Origin: Porphyrobacter sp. | Lineage (GTDB): Bacteria > Pseudomonadota > Alphaproteobacteria > Sphingomonadales > Sphingomonadaceae | Direction of reading: 5' to 3' | Assembly: GCA_018991295.1 (NCBI GenBank) | Contig: JAGKSZ010000020.1 | Coordinates: 1 to 15,704 of the forward strand | Length of the DNA: 15,704 bases | In this document: piece after piece, positions 1 through 6,458 of the stretch | Layout: each line of letters starts with the position of its first letter | Position numbering within the stretch: position 1 is the stretch's first letter | Program-made: the position numbers and the translations under genes | Notes under the pieces: generated by a model | Told to the model about the DNA's origin: nothing | The model's input: only the letters and a program-made list of their open reading frames with translations | Database searches by the model: none

Positions 1-36
1 GCTGCGGAAGCCGATGCTGCCGCGATTGCGGAGTAA
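1..36 (+). CDS. rpsE: 30S ribosomal protein S5, C-terminal end only
   Basis: Only the last 11 codons and a TAA stop are in the window, encoding an Ala/Glu-rich tail (AAEADAAAIAE). The tail alone cannot identify the protein. The call rests on position: rpsE directly precedes rpmD and rplO in the bacterial spc operon, and the spacing to rpmD is only 6 bases. An acidic, alanine-rich extension beyond the conserved S5 core is plausible for alphaproteobacteria. The end of this frame also carries the GGAG (30-33) that can serve as Shine-Dalgarno for rpmD, so the two genes are probably translationally coupled. Confidence 0.75.
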   Translation, partial: AAEADAAAIAE

Positions 37-42
37 TCGACA

Positions 43-219
43 ATGGCTACCATCAAGATCAAGCAGGTGGGTTCGCCCATCCGTCGTCCCGCCAGCCAGC
101 GCCAGATCCTCATCGGTCTGGGGCTGAACAAGATGCATAAGATCGTGGAGCGTCAGGACACCCCCGAGGTGCGCGGCGCGATCGCCAAGATCCCGCATCT
201 GGTGCAGGTGATCGACTAA
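43..219 (+). CDS. rpmD: 50S ribosomal protein L30
   Basis: This 58-codon gene starts at ATG 43 and ends at TAA 217-219. The product begins MATIKIKQVGSPIRRP and contains the L30 core: an IKQ-x-GSPI strand, then QRQILIGLGLNKMHK, then VRGAIAKIPHLVQV. L30 is a small protein of the large ribosomal subunit; it is usually about 58-62 residues, so this copy is full length. GGAG at 30-33, overlapping the rpsE stop, gives a nine-base spacing to the start. It lies in the canonical spc order rpsE-rpmD-rplO. The identification is secure. Confidence 0.96.
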   Translation: MATIKIKQVGSPIRRPASQRQILIGLGLNKMHKIVERQDTPEVRGAIAKIPHLVQVID

Positions 220-230
220 CCATCCGGCAG

Positions 231-256
231 GCCCCGCTTCGGCGGGGCTTTCCATC
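231..256 (+). terminator. Terminator-like hairpin between rpmD and rplO
   Basis: A perfect 7-bp G+C stem, GCCCCGC (231-237) with GCGGGGC (242-248), closes a TTCG tetraloop and is followed by TTTCCATCTTTC. It has the shape of a weak intrinsic terminator inside an operon whose downstream genes must be expressed, so it more likely attenuates, marks an RNA-processing point or protects the upstream 3' end. Confidence 0.5.
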
Positions 257-292
257 TTTCAGCGCGACAAAAGCGAAAGCGAGTGCACGATT

Positions 293-817
293 ATGAAACT
301 GAATGACATCCGCGACAATTCCGGTGCCCGCAAGGGCCGCGTCCGCGTCGGCCGTGGTATCGGCTCGGGCAAGGGCAAGACCTCGGCTCGCGGTCAGAAG
401 GGTCAGAAGGCCCGTTCCGGTGTGGCCATCAAGGGCTTCGAAGGCGGCCAGATGCCGCTGCACATGCGTCTGCCGAAGCGCGGGTTCAACAATCCGTTCG
501 GCAAGGACTACGCCGAGGTGAACACCGGGATGGTCCAGAAGTTCATCGACGCAGGCAAGCTCGATGCCAAGGCCACCATTACCGAAGACGCGCTGCGTGC
601 GGCAGGTCTGGTGCGCGGCGGCAAGGACGGTGTGCGTCTGCTCGGCAAGGGCGAGATCACTGCGAAGGTCACCTTCGCCGTCACCGGCGCTACCAAGGGC
701 GCGATTGCTGCGGTTGAAAAGGCCGGCGGCAGCGTTGAAGTTGCGCCTGCTCCGACCCCGGAGCACGAGAAGAAGCTCGCCCGCCGCGACGCCAACAAGG
801 CCGCCCGCGCGAAGTAA
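293..817 (+). CDS. rplO: 50S ribosomal protein L15
   Basis: The 174-residue product begins MKLNDIRDNSGARK and has the L15 glycine-rich N-terminal region (GRVRVGRGIGSGKGKTSARGQ, about residues 16-36), then FEGGQMPLHMRLPKRGF. The C-terminal half carries the L15 signature region ending in VEKAGGSVEV. L15 is an assembly protein of the large subunit that binds 23S rRNA. E. coli L15 is 144 residues; the excess here is largely a Lys/Arg/Ala-rich C-terminal tail. The ATG at 293 matches the family N-terminus. No strong Shine-Dalgarno is visible upstream (only GCGAG), which fits some dependence on coupling to upstream genes. Confidence 0.97.
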   Translation: MKLNDIRDNSGARKGRVRVGRGIGSGKGKTSARGQKGQKARSGVAIKGFEGGQMPLHMRLPKRGFNNPFGKDYAEVNTGMVQKFIDAGKLDAKATITEDALRAAGLVRGGKDGVRLLGKGEITAKVTFAVTGATKGAIAAVEKAGGSVEVAPAPTPEHEKKLARRDANKAARAK

Positions 818-832
818 TCGACAAAAGGTGAT

Positions 833-870
833 GCGCGGGGGTTCGACAAGCGCCCCCGCGCTCCCTATTT
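833..870 (+). terminator. Terminator-like hairpin between rplO and secY
   Basis: Arms GCGCGGGGG (833-841) and CCCCCGCGC (853-861) form a perfect 9-bp stem around an 11-base loop, followed by TCCCTATTT. The U-tract is poor. It sits 16 bases after the rplO stop in a 170-base spacer before secY. In a ribosomal operon it probably tunes secY output or stabilises upstream mRNA rather than ending transcription fully. Confidence 0.45.
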
Positions 871-987
871 ACGCTCTCGCGCGCCGGAGCGGCTCTCTTG
901 GTCGAGGGCTTGTGGCTTAACATGGCGCGTTGACTTGGGTGCTTGCGCAGGTTCTGCCACATCCAGAGCTGGGATCGACAAAACGAC

Positions 988-2334
988 ATGGCATCACGCG
1001 CCGACAATATCGCGAGCAATCTCAACCTTGGCAATTTTGCCAAGGCGACCGAGCTCAAGCAGCGCATCTGGTTCACCATCGGTGCACTGATTGTCTTCCG
1101 CTTCCTGAGCTTCGTGCCGCTGCCCGGTATCGATCCGGTCAAGCTCGCTGAATTCAACACCCGTGCTTCAGGCACGATCCTCGATCTGTTCAATGCCTTT
1201 TCCGGCGGCGCGCTGGAGCGCATGAGCCTGATCGCGGTTGGGATCATGCCTTACATCACCGCCTCGATCGTGGTGCAGATGGCCTCGGCGCTGCATCCTT
1301 CGCTGGCTGCGATGAAGAAGGAAGGCGCGAGCGGGCGTCAGAAGCTCAACCAGTACACCCGTTATGGCGCGGTGCTGCTGTGCATCATTCAGGGCTATGC
1401 GGTCGCGCAGAACGCTGTGTCGCAGCAGTTCGCGGTGGATTCCAGCTGGCTTTTCTACGCTTCGACCATCATCAACGTCACCGGCGGGACCATGTTCCTG
1501 CTGTGGCTGGGCGAGCAGATGACCAGCCGCGGCATCGGCAATGGTGTGTCGCTGATCATCATGGCGGGGATTGTCTCGGAATTTCCGAACTTTGTCGCCA
1601 ACCTCTTTGAGGGCGGCCGGACCGGAGCGATTTCGTCGGTGGTGATTATCGGCTTTGTCGTGATGGTGGTTGTGCTGATTTACGGCATTGCCTTCATGGA
1701 GCGTGCGCAGCGCCGCCTGACCATCCAGTATCCCAAGCGCGCGACCGGGCGCGGGATGATGCAGGCCGAGCGTTCCTATCTGCCGCTCAAGATCAACACT
1801 GCAGGTGTCATCCCGCCGATCTTCGCCAGCTCGTTGCTGCTGCTGCCGCTGACCATCACTTCGCTGGTGGGGGGCTCGCTCGATACCAGCAGCCAGTTTT
1901 ATGGCGTGCTGCAGTCGCTCAACCAATATCTCGCGCATGGCCAGCCGCTCTACATGACGCTCTATGCGATCGGGATCATCTTCTTCTGCTTCTTCTACAC
2001 TGCGGTTGTGTTCAACCCGGAGGAGACGGCGGATAACCTCAAGAAGAACGGCGGCTCGATCCCCGGTATCCGCCCGGGCAAGCGGACTGCCGATTATCTC
2101 GAATATGTGCTGACCCGCATTACCGTGATCGGTTCGATCTACCTGACGGTGGTGTGCGTGGTGCCCGAGGCGATGATTGCGCAGACCGGAATTCCGCTGT
2201 TCCTCGGCGGCACCAGTCTGCTCATCGTGGTCAATGTGACGGTCGATACCATCAGCCAGATCCAGTCGCATCTGCTGGCGCTGCAATATGGCGATCTGAT
2301 CAAGAAAGCGAAGCTCAAGGGTCGGATGCGCTGA
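988..2334 (+). CDS. secY: Preprotein translocase subunit SecY
   Basis: SecY is the channel subunit of the SecYEG inner-membrane translocon that exports or inserts Sec substrates. The 448-residue product has about ten hydrophobic segments. It carries the first SecY signature region (FRFLSFVPLPGIDP, about 37-50), the conserved plug-region stretch ALERMSLIAVGIMPYI (75-90), and late cytosolic segments including EETADNLKKNGGSIPGIRPG. The C-terminus is KAKLKGRMR. I chose ATG 988 (MASRADNIASNL) because it matches the family N-terminus. An in-frame TTG at 943 would add 15 residues that look non-coding. The Shine-Dalgarno is weak (GGGA 971-974). secY follows rplO and precedes adk, the usual spc order. 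Confidence 0.96.
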   Translation: MASRADNIASNLNLGNFAKATELKQRIWFTIGALIVFRFLSFVPLPGIDPVKLAEFNTRASGTILDLFNAFSGGALERMSLIAVGIMPYITASIVVQMASALHPSLAAMKKEGASGRQKLNQYTRYGAVLLCIIQGYAVAQNAVSQQFAVDSSWLFYASTIINVTGGTMFLLWLGEQMTSRGIGNGVSLIIMAGIVSEFPNFVANLFEGGRTGAISSVVIIGFVVMVVVLIYGIAFMERAQRRLTIQYPKRATGRGMMQAERSYLPLKINTAGVIPPIFASSLLLLPLTITSLVGGSLDTSSQFYGVLQSLNQYLAHGQPLYMTLYAIGIIFFCFFYTAVVFNPEETADNLKKNGGSIPGIRPGKRTADYLEYVLTRITVIGSIYLTVVCVVPEAMIAQTGIPLFLGGTSLLIVVNVTVDTISQIQSHLLALQYGDLIKKAKLKGRMR

Positions 2335-2437
2335 TATCCGACATTAGTCGGCTTGACGCGCCCAGCCTCTTGGTTGAACCCGTAAATCTGAAAGAACGCG
2401 CCGGGCACTGATCTGCGGCGATATTGGGGGACGGTTC

Positions 2438-3085
2438 GTGAACATCATTCTTCTTGGCCCTCCCGGCGCCGGCAAGGGAACGCAGAGCGCGGGGCTGGTC
2501 GAGCGGCATGGCATGCGCCAGCTCTCGACGGGTGACATGCTGCGGGCGGCGGTCAAGGCGGGCACACCTGTCGGCCTGCGCGCCAAGGAAGTCATGGAGC
2601 GCGGCGAACTCGTCTCGGATGAGATCGTCTCGGATCTGATTGATGCCGAACTGGCGGCGATGGCGCCGGAAACAGGCGCAATCTTCGATGGCTATCCACG
2701 GACTGCGGCTCAGGCTGACGCGCTTGACGCGATCCTTGCGCGCAATGGCCGGGCGCTCGATCATGTGATCGAACTTGAGGTCAATGAAGATGCGCTGGTT
2801 GAGCGTATCACCGGGCGCTTTTCCTGCGGGAATTGCGGCGCGCTGTATCACGATACCGCCAACCCGCCTGCCACGCCCGGCGTGTGCGATGCCTGCGGCA
2901 GCACTGAATTCAAGCGCCGTCCCGATGATAATGAGGAAACCGTGCGGATGCGGATGCAGGAATACCGCGCCAAGACCGCGCCGATTCTGCCCGGCTATGA
3001 AGCGCGCGGGATTGTCTCACGGGTTGACGGGATGGCGGCGATCGACACGGTCGCCGGGCAAATCGACGCCATTTTGAACAGCTGA
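2438..3085 (+). CDS. adk: Adenylate kinase, zinc-binding long-LID type
   Basis: Adenylate kinase catalyses ATP + AMP = 2 ADP in the cytoplasm. The 215-residue product begins MNIILLGPPGAGKGTQ, with the P-loop at residues 7-15. The AMP-binding region includes STGDMLR (30-36) and the DGYPRT motif (84-89). The LID contains two CxxC pairs (C130/C133 and C150/C153), indicating a structural zinc site as in Gram-positive and many alphaproteobacterial enzymes rather than the H/S/D/T lid of E. coli. The start is GTG at 2438, supported by a strong GGGGGACGG Shine-Dalgarno just upstream. It lies 103 bases after secY and is followed by a terminator-like hairpin. Confidence 0.97.
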   Translation: MNIILLGPPGAGKGTQSAGLVERHGMRQLSTGDMLRAAVKAGTPVGLRAKEVMERGELVSDEIVSDLIDAELAAMAPETGAIFDGYPRTAAQADALDAILARNGRALDHVIELEVNEDALVERITGRFSCGNCGALYHDTANPPATPGVCDACGSTEFKRRPDDNEETVRMRMQEYRAKTAPILPGYEARGIVSRVDGMAAIDTVAGQIDAILNS

Positions 3086-3087
3086 GG

Positions 3088-3115
3088 GCAGGGGGCTTGC
3101 AGCCCCTGCGCTTTT
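3088..3115 (+). terminator. Terminator after adk
   Basis: Three bases after the adk stop, GCAGGGG (3088-3094) pairs with CCCCTGC (3103-3109). After a one-base bulge, CT pairs with AG around a 3-base loop, and GCTTTT follows. Together with the next gene's own strong ribosome site, this suggests the spc transcript at least partly ends here. Confidence 0.5.
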
Positions 3116-3160
3116 GCCGCAGCCTCGCCTTTCAAGGGTTTTGCAAGGGAGGTTCCTGCC

Positions 3161-4024
3161 ATGACGCTATCATCTGCTGCGCGCGCAGTGCTGCTGGGGC
3201 TTGGCATCGTGGCGGCGGCTCCGGCATCTGCTGACATTACCCGCACCACCGATAGCAGCTTCGTGTCCCGCAACGAGGTGGTTGTCAGCGCCAGTCCAAA
3301 GGACGTGTGGCTGGCACTGATCAATCCGGCGGCATGGTGGCAATCGGAACATACCTGGTCGGGTAATGCCAAGAACCTGTCCTTGACGCCGCAAGCCGGT
3401 GGGTGCTTCTGCGAAACCATTCCCGAAGTCGATGAGCCCGGGCGCTTCACGCTTCAGGGCAGTGTCGAGCATATGCGCGTGGTTCAGGCCTATCCCGAAG
3501 CTGCGCTGCGCATGGTGGGCAATCTCGGCCCGCTCCAGAGCGAGCCGGTGACCGGCGTCCTGACGATCGCGATCAGCAAGGTGCCCAAGGGTACGCGGAT
3601 CGTGTTTGAATATAATGTCGGCGGGCCGATGCGGTATGAGGTCCCGGTGATCTCCAAAGCGGTGGACGGGGTGATGGCCGCGCAGATTGCGTCGCTTGCC
3701 AAGCCGCTGGGCGTGGTGCCGATGCCTCCGCCTCCTGCGGCCGTTCCGCCAGCATCCGCTGATCCTGCGCCTGCAGCAAGCGCCGCAACCGGGCAGGGCG
3801 GTGCCAAGCCGGTCGCCGGACCGCCTGCTGCTGCTGTTCCTCCGGCAGGTACGGGGGGCATAAAGCCCGCCGCTGCGCCTATCATCAAGCCCGCTCCGCT
3901 GCCCGCCGTGCCACCTGCTGCGCCGGCGGCAAAGCCTGCGCCGCAGCCAGCGCCAAAGCCCGCGCCCAAGCCGTCTTCGGTTGAGGATGCATTCAGCGAT
4001 CTGGGTGACAAGCCCAAGGCTTAG
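3161..4024 (+). CDS. Exported SRPBCC-fold protein with Pro/Ala-rich C-terminal tail
   Basis: The function is unknown. The 287-residue product starts at ATG 3161 after a strong AAGGGAGGT (3145-3153). Residues 1-24 look like a Sec signal peptide ending ASA before Asp25. Residues about 35-182 resemble an SRPBCC/START-like (polyketide-cyclase-type) domain: VVVSASPKDVWLALINPAAWW, a GGCFCE motif (80-85) and a C-terminal helix before residue 182. Such domains form a pocket for hydrophobic ligands, but no ligand can be deduced. Residues 186-272 are rich in Pro, Ala and Lys with KPAP repeats, like a periplasm-spanning or wall-associated linker. The end is a short acidic motif, VEDAFSDLG. It lies between adk and rpsM, where no gene is expected in the classical operon. 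The export and fold calls are inferences from pattern. Confidence 0.8.
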   Translation: MTLSSAARAVLLGLGIVAAAPASADITRTTDSSFVSRNEVVVSASPKDVWLALINPAAWWQSEHTWSGNAKNLSLTPQAGGCFCETIPEVDEPGRFTLQGSVEHMRVVQAYPEAALRMVGNLGPLQSEPVTGVLTIAISKVPKGTRIVFEYNVGGPMRYEVPVISKAVDGVMAAQIASLAKPLGVVPMPPPPAAVPPASADPAPAASAATGQGGAKPVAGPPAAAVPPAGTGGIKPAAAPIIKPAPLPAVPPAAPAAKPAPQPAPKPAPKPSSVEDAFSDLGDKPKA

Positions 4025-4044
4025 CCTGTTTCTCGGCGGCGCGG

Positions 4045-4073
4045 TTGACGGGGCGTCCGAATCATCCTATGCG
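4045..4073 (+). promoter_or_regulatory. Candidate promoter for the alpha operon (rpsM onward)
   Basis: TTGACG (4045-4050) and TATGCG (4068-4073) are separated by 17 bases, about 190 bases upstream of rpsM and just after the SRPBCC gene. The -35 is good and the -10 weak, which is common in high-GC alphaproteobacteria. Its position, after the apparent spc terminator and before a long leader, is where an alpha-operon promoter would be expected. It is not proven. Confidence 0.35.
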
Positions 4074-4213
4074 CGCGCCTCATTCGACATGTTCGAAGCA
4101 AGTTCGGCAGGCATCGCCCTTGCGCGTGCCGACCGGACTTTTTGCCGTTTGTGATCCGGCTATCGGGCCAATCACGCCGGCAGGCGGACATGGGAGTGAA
4201 TGAGCGTTGAGAT

Positions 4214-4244
4214 AGGGGTGGCCCCTTAAAGGTCGTAAGCCCCT
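4214..4244 (+). promoter_or_regulatory. Possible structured leader of rpsM with competing hairpins
   Basis: AGGGG (4214-4218) can pair with CCCCT at 4222-4226 or with a second CCCCT at 4240-4244. The two pairings exclude each other, and both lie just upstream of the GGAG (4254-4257) and GTG start of rpsM. Ribosomal protein operons often carry such leader structures for feedback control. The stems are only 5 bp, so this is tentative. Confidence 0.25.
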
Positions 4245-4263
4245 GTGGAGCATGGAGAAATAA

Positions 4264-4632
4264 GTGGCTCGTATTGCCGGGGTCAATATCCCCACCAACA
4301 AGCGCGTGATCATTGCGCTGACCTATATCCACGGTATCGGTCGTACCACCGCCGTCCAGATCGCTGACAAGCTGGGCATTGCGCACACCGCGCGCGTTCA
4401 GGACCTCACCGATGAGGAAGTCCTGCGTATCCGCGAAACCATCGATGCCGATTTCACCGTGGAAGGCGATCTTCGTCGCCAGACCGCGATGAATATCAAG
4501 CGCCTGATGGATCTGCGCGCCTATCGCGGCCTGCGTCACCGTTCGGGCCTGCCGGTCCGTGGTCAGCGCACTCACACCAACGCCCGCACCCGCAAGGGCA
4601 AGGCCAAGCCCATCGCGGGCAAGAAGAAGTAA
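4264..4632 (+). CDS. rpsM: 30S ribosomal protein S13
   Basis: S13 sits in the head of the small subunit and contacts the P-site tRNA and the large subunit. The 122-residue product begins MARIAGVNIPTNKR and has the helix-two-turn-helix segment ALTYIHGIGRTTAVQIADKL (19-38). It ends with the basic S13 signature GLRHRSGLPVRGQRTHTNAR and a Lys-rich tail. The start codon is GTG at 4264, set by GGAG at 4254-4257 with six-base spacing; the family N-terminus matches exactly there. It is the first gene of the alpha operon, 62 bases ahead of rpsK. Confidence 0.97.
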   Translation: MARIAGVNIPTNKRVIIALTYIHGIGRTTAVQIADKLGIAHTARVQDLTDEEVLRIRETIDADFTVEGDLRRQTAMNIKRLMDLRAYRGLRHRSGLPVRGQRTHTNARTRKGKAKPIAGKKK

Positions 4633-4694
4633 GCCAGGCAAGCCTCAGGGCTTTCCCCGCTTTTTCCTTCTGACGAGCTAAAGGACAATCAAAG

Positions 4695-5084
4695 ATGGCA
4701 CGCGAACCAGGCCGTATCCGGCGCCGTGACAAGAAGAACATCACCAGCGGCGTTGCCCACATCAACGCCAGCTTCAACAACACCATGATCACCATCACCG
4801 ACGCGCAGGGCAATGCCATTTCGTGGTCGTCTGCGGGCATGATGGGCTTCAAGGGTAGCCGCAAGTCGACCCCCTATGCCGCTCAGGTGGCAGCGGACGA
4901 TGCGGGCAAGAAGGCCGCCGAACACGGCGTGCGCACTCTCGAAGTCGAAGTGAAGGGTCCGGGCTCGGGCCGTGAAAGCGCGCTGCGGGGTCTTGCAGCC
5001 GTGGGCTTCAACATTACCTCGATCCGCGACGTTACCCCGATCCCGCACAACGGGGTCCGTCCGTCCAAGCGTCGCCGCGTCTGA
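4695..5084 (+). CDS. rpsK: 30S ribosomal protein S11
   Basis: S11 is a platform protein of the small subunit that helps form the mRNA exit region. The 129-residue product begins MAREPGRIRRRDKKNITSG. It contains the conserved NASFNNTMITITDAQGN segment (residues 27-43) and SSAGMMGFKGSRKSTPYAAQ. It ends in the universal IRDVTPIPHNGVRPSKRRRV C-terminus. The length equals that of E. coli S11. AAAGGA at 4680-4685 gives a good Shine-Dalgarno. The gene lies between rpsM and rpoA as in other bacteria. Confidence 0.97.
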   Translation: MAREPGRIRRRDKKNITSGVAHINASFNNTMITITDAQGNAISWSSAGMMGFKGSRKSTPYAAQVAADDAGKKAAEHGVRTLEVEVKGPGSGRESALRGLAAVGFNITSIRDVTPIPHNGVRPSKRRRV

Positions 5085-5134
5085 TCCGCCGGGAGGGCGG
5101 GGGCGTGCATCGCCTCCGCTACCCGAACGGGTCT

Positions 5135-5161
5135 GATGCGCGCGAGCTTCGCCTGCGCATC
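5135..5161 (+). promoter_or_regulatory. Stem-loop in the rpsK-rpoA spacer
   Basis: GATGCGC (5135-5141) pairs with GCGCATC (5155-5161). GCGA (5142-5145) pairs with TCGC (5149-5152) around a 3-base loop, with a CT bulge. No U-tract follows, so it is not an intrinsic terminator. It could be an RNA-processing or stability element upstream of rpoA. Confidence 0.4.
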
Positions 5162-5209
5162 GGGCCCGCCCAAGTTTGAACCGCCCGAAAGGCGAATTAG
5201 GGGAAATCC

Positions 5210-6265
5210 ATGTCCGTCAACACCAAGAACTGGCAGGAACTCAAGAAACCCAACTCCCTGGAAATCAAGGATGGCGGCGATCGTCAGCGCAAGGCGACCT
5301 TCGTGGCCGAACCGCTTGAGCGTGGCTTCGGGCTGACGCTCGGCAACGCGCTGCGCCGGGTGCTGCTCTCCAGCCTTCAGGGCGCCGCGATCACCTCGAT
5401 CAAGATCGAGAACGTGCTTCACGAATTCTCCAGCCTCGCTGGCGTGCGTGAAGACGTGACCGACATCGTGCTGAACGTGAAGCAGATCGCGCTCAAGATG
5501 GAAGGCGAAGGCCCCAAGCGGCTCCAGCTTTCGGCCACCGGCCCGGGCGAAGTTCGCGCCGGCGACATTGCCGTGACCGGCGATATCGAAGTGATGAACA
5601 AGGATCTGGTGATCTGCCACCTCGATGAAGGCGCGACGCTCAACATGGAGCTGACCGCTGACACCGGCAAGGGTTACAGCCCGGCCGTGCAGAACCGTCC
5701 GGCCGATGCGCCGATCGGCCTCATCCCGGTCGACTCGCTCTATTCGCCGGTGCGCCAGGTCAGCTACAAGGTCGAGAACGCCCGCGTGGGTCAGGAACTC
5801 GACTACGACAAGCTGAGCCTCACGGTCGAGACCGATGGCACCGTGACCCCCGAAGATGCCGTGGCCTATGCCGCGCGCATCCTTCAGGACCAGCTGACGC
5901 TGTTCGTCCACTTCGAAGATGGCATCCCGCAGCCGGTCGGCCAGATGATTGGCCACGCCGTGCAGCCGGAAGAGAGCGACGCCAACCAGCTCAACCGTTA
6001 CCTCCTCAAGAAGGTGGACGAGCTGGAACTGTCGGTGCGTTCGGCCAACTGCCTCAAGAACGACAACATCATCTACATCGGCGATCTGGTCCAGAAGACC
6101 GAAGCCGAGATGCTGCGCACGCCGAACTTCGGCCGCAAGTCGCTCAATGAGATCAAGGAAGTGCTCTCCAGCATGGGTCTGCGTCTCGGGATGGATATCC
6201 CGGGCTGGCCGCCGGAGAACATCGAAGAGATGGCCAAGAAGCTCGAGCAGGAGCTTTTGGGCTAA
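5210..6265 (+). CDS. rpoA: DNA-directed RNA polymerase alpha subunit
   Basis: The alpha subunit dimerises to nucleate RNA polymerase assembly and uses its C-terminal domain to contact UP elements and activators. The 351-residue product has the N-terminal assembly domain (about 20-240), including FVAEPLERGFGLTLGNALRR and VLLSSLQGAAITSIKI. After a linker (about 245-265) comes the C-terminal domain with RSANCLKND at 277-285; Arg277 corresponds to E. coli Arg265. NFGRKSLNEIKEVL (306-319) and a helical C-terminus follow. It is somewhat longer than the 329-residue E. coli protein. AGGGGA (5199-5204) supports ATG 5210. Its stop codon is the loop of a perfect inverted repeat. Confidence 0.98.
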   Translation: MSVNTKNWQELKKPNSLEIKDGGDRQRKATFVAEPLERGFGLTLGNALRRVLLSSLQGAAITSIKIENVLHEFSSLAGVREDVTDIVLNVKQIALKMEGEGPKRLQLSATGPGEVRAGDIAVTGDIEVMNKDLVICHLDEGATLNMELTADTGKGYSPAVQNRPADAPIGLIPVDSLYSPVRQVSYKVENARVGQELDYDKLSLTVETDGTVTPEDAVAYAARILQDQLTLFVHFEDGIPQPVGQMIGHAVQPEESDANQLNRYLLKKVDELELSVRSANCLKNDNIIYIGDLVQKTEAEMLRTPNFGRKSLNEIKEVLSSMGLRLGMDIPGWPPENIEEMAKKLEQELLG

Positions 6266-6275
6266 GCCCAAAAGC
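6253..6275 (+). repeat. Perfect 10-bp inverted repeat centred on the rpoA stop codon
   Basis: GCTTTTGGGC (6253-6262) and its exact complement (6266-6275) flank the TAA stop (6263-6265), which forms the 3-base loop. The A and T runs are placed the opposite way round from an intrinsic terminator, so termination is unlikely. An RNA-processing, stability or translation-termination effect is possible. Confidence 0.6.
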
Positions 6276-6285
6276 AGCCGCCTGA

Positions 6286-6408
6286 GGCAACCGCAGGTTG
6301 CCGACGGACGGCGGCCTGCCGGCCGGCGGGCGAAGCCCCTTAGACGTCATGGGATTTACTCCCATGACGGCTGGGCCTGAAGAAGGGATGGTCGGACCCT
6401 CTCCGACC
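6286..6408 (+). promoter_or_regulatory. Structured spacer before rplQ: three further stem-loops
   Basis: Three perfect stem-loops follow one another: GGCAACC (6286-6292) with 6296-6302, loop GCA; CGTCATGGGA (6345-6354) with 6360-6369, loop TTTAC; and GGTCGGA (6390-6396) with 6402-6408, loop CCCTC. None has a U-tract. They lie between rpoA and the rplQ ribosome site and may be a cis-regulatory leader for rplQ, a processing region or a small-RNA source. No known RNA family was recognised. Confidence 0.45.
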
Positions 6409-6458
6409 GGGATGGAGTTACCTGACACGGGCTCCCTACGAACGAAGGAAGATATACA

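Noticed and set aside
930..958. TTGACT as the -35 of a secY promoter
   Set aside because: No acceptable -10 hexamer lies 16-18 bases downstream, so it was not listed as a promoter.
943..987. TTG start adding 15 residues to SecY
   Set aside because: The extra residues do not resemble the SecY N-terminus, while ATG 988 gives the expected MASRADN beginning.
2338..2351. Small stem-loop CCGAC/GTCGG just after secY
   Set aside because: Only 5 bp with no U-tract; not convincing as a terminator between secY and adk.
4631..4665. Possible terminator in the rpsM-rpsK spacer
   Set aside because: Only a 5-bp stem (AAGCC with GGCTT) and a detached T-run; too weak to call in a co-transcribed operon.
4883..6271. 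A 462-codon open frame on the minus strand opposite rpoA and rpsK
   Set aside because: It is wholly antisense to two certain genes, has a low-complexity His/Leu/Arg/Asp composition and no domain. Long antisense frames are expected in high-GC coding DNA. The same applies to the 372-codon frame opposite secY (1168-2286).
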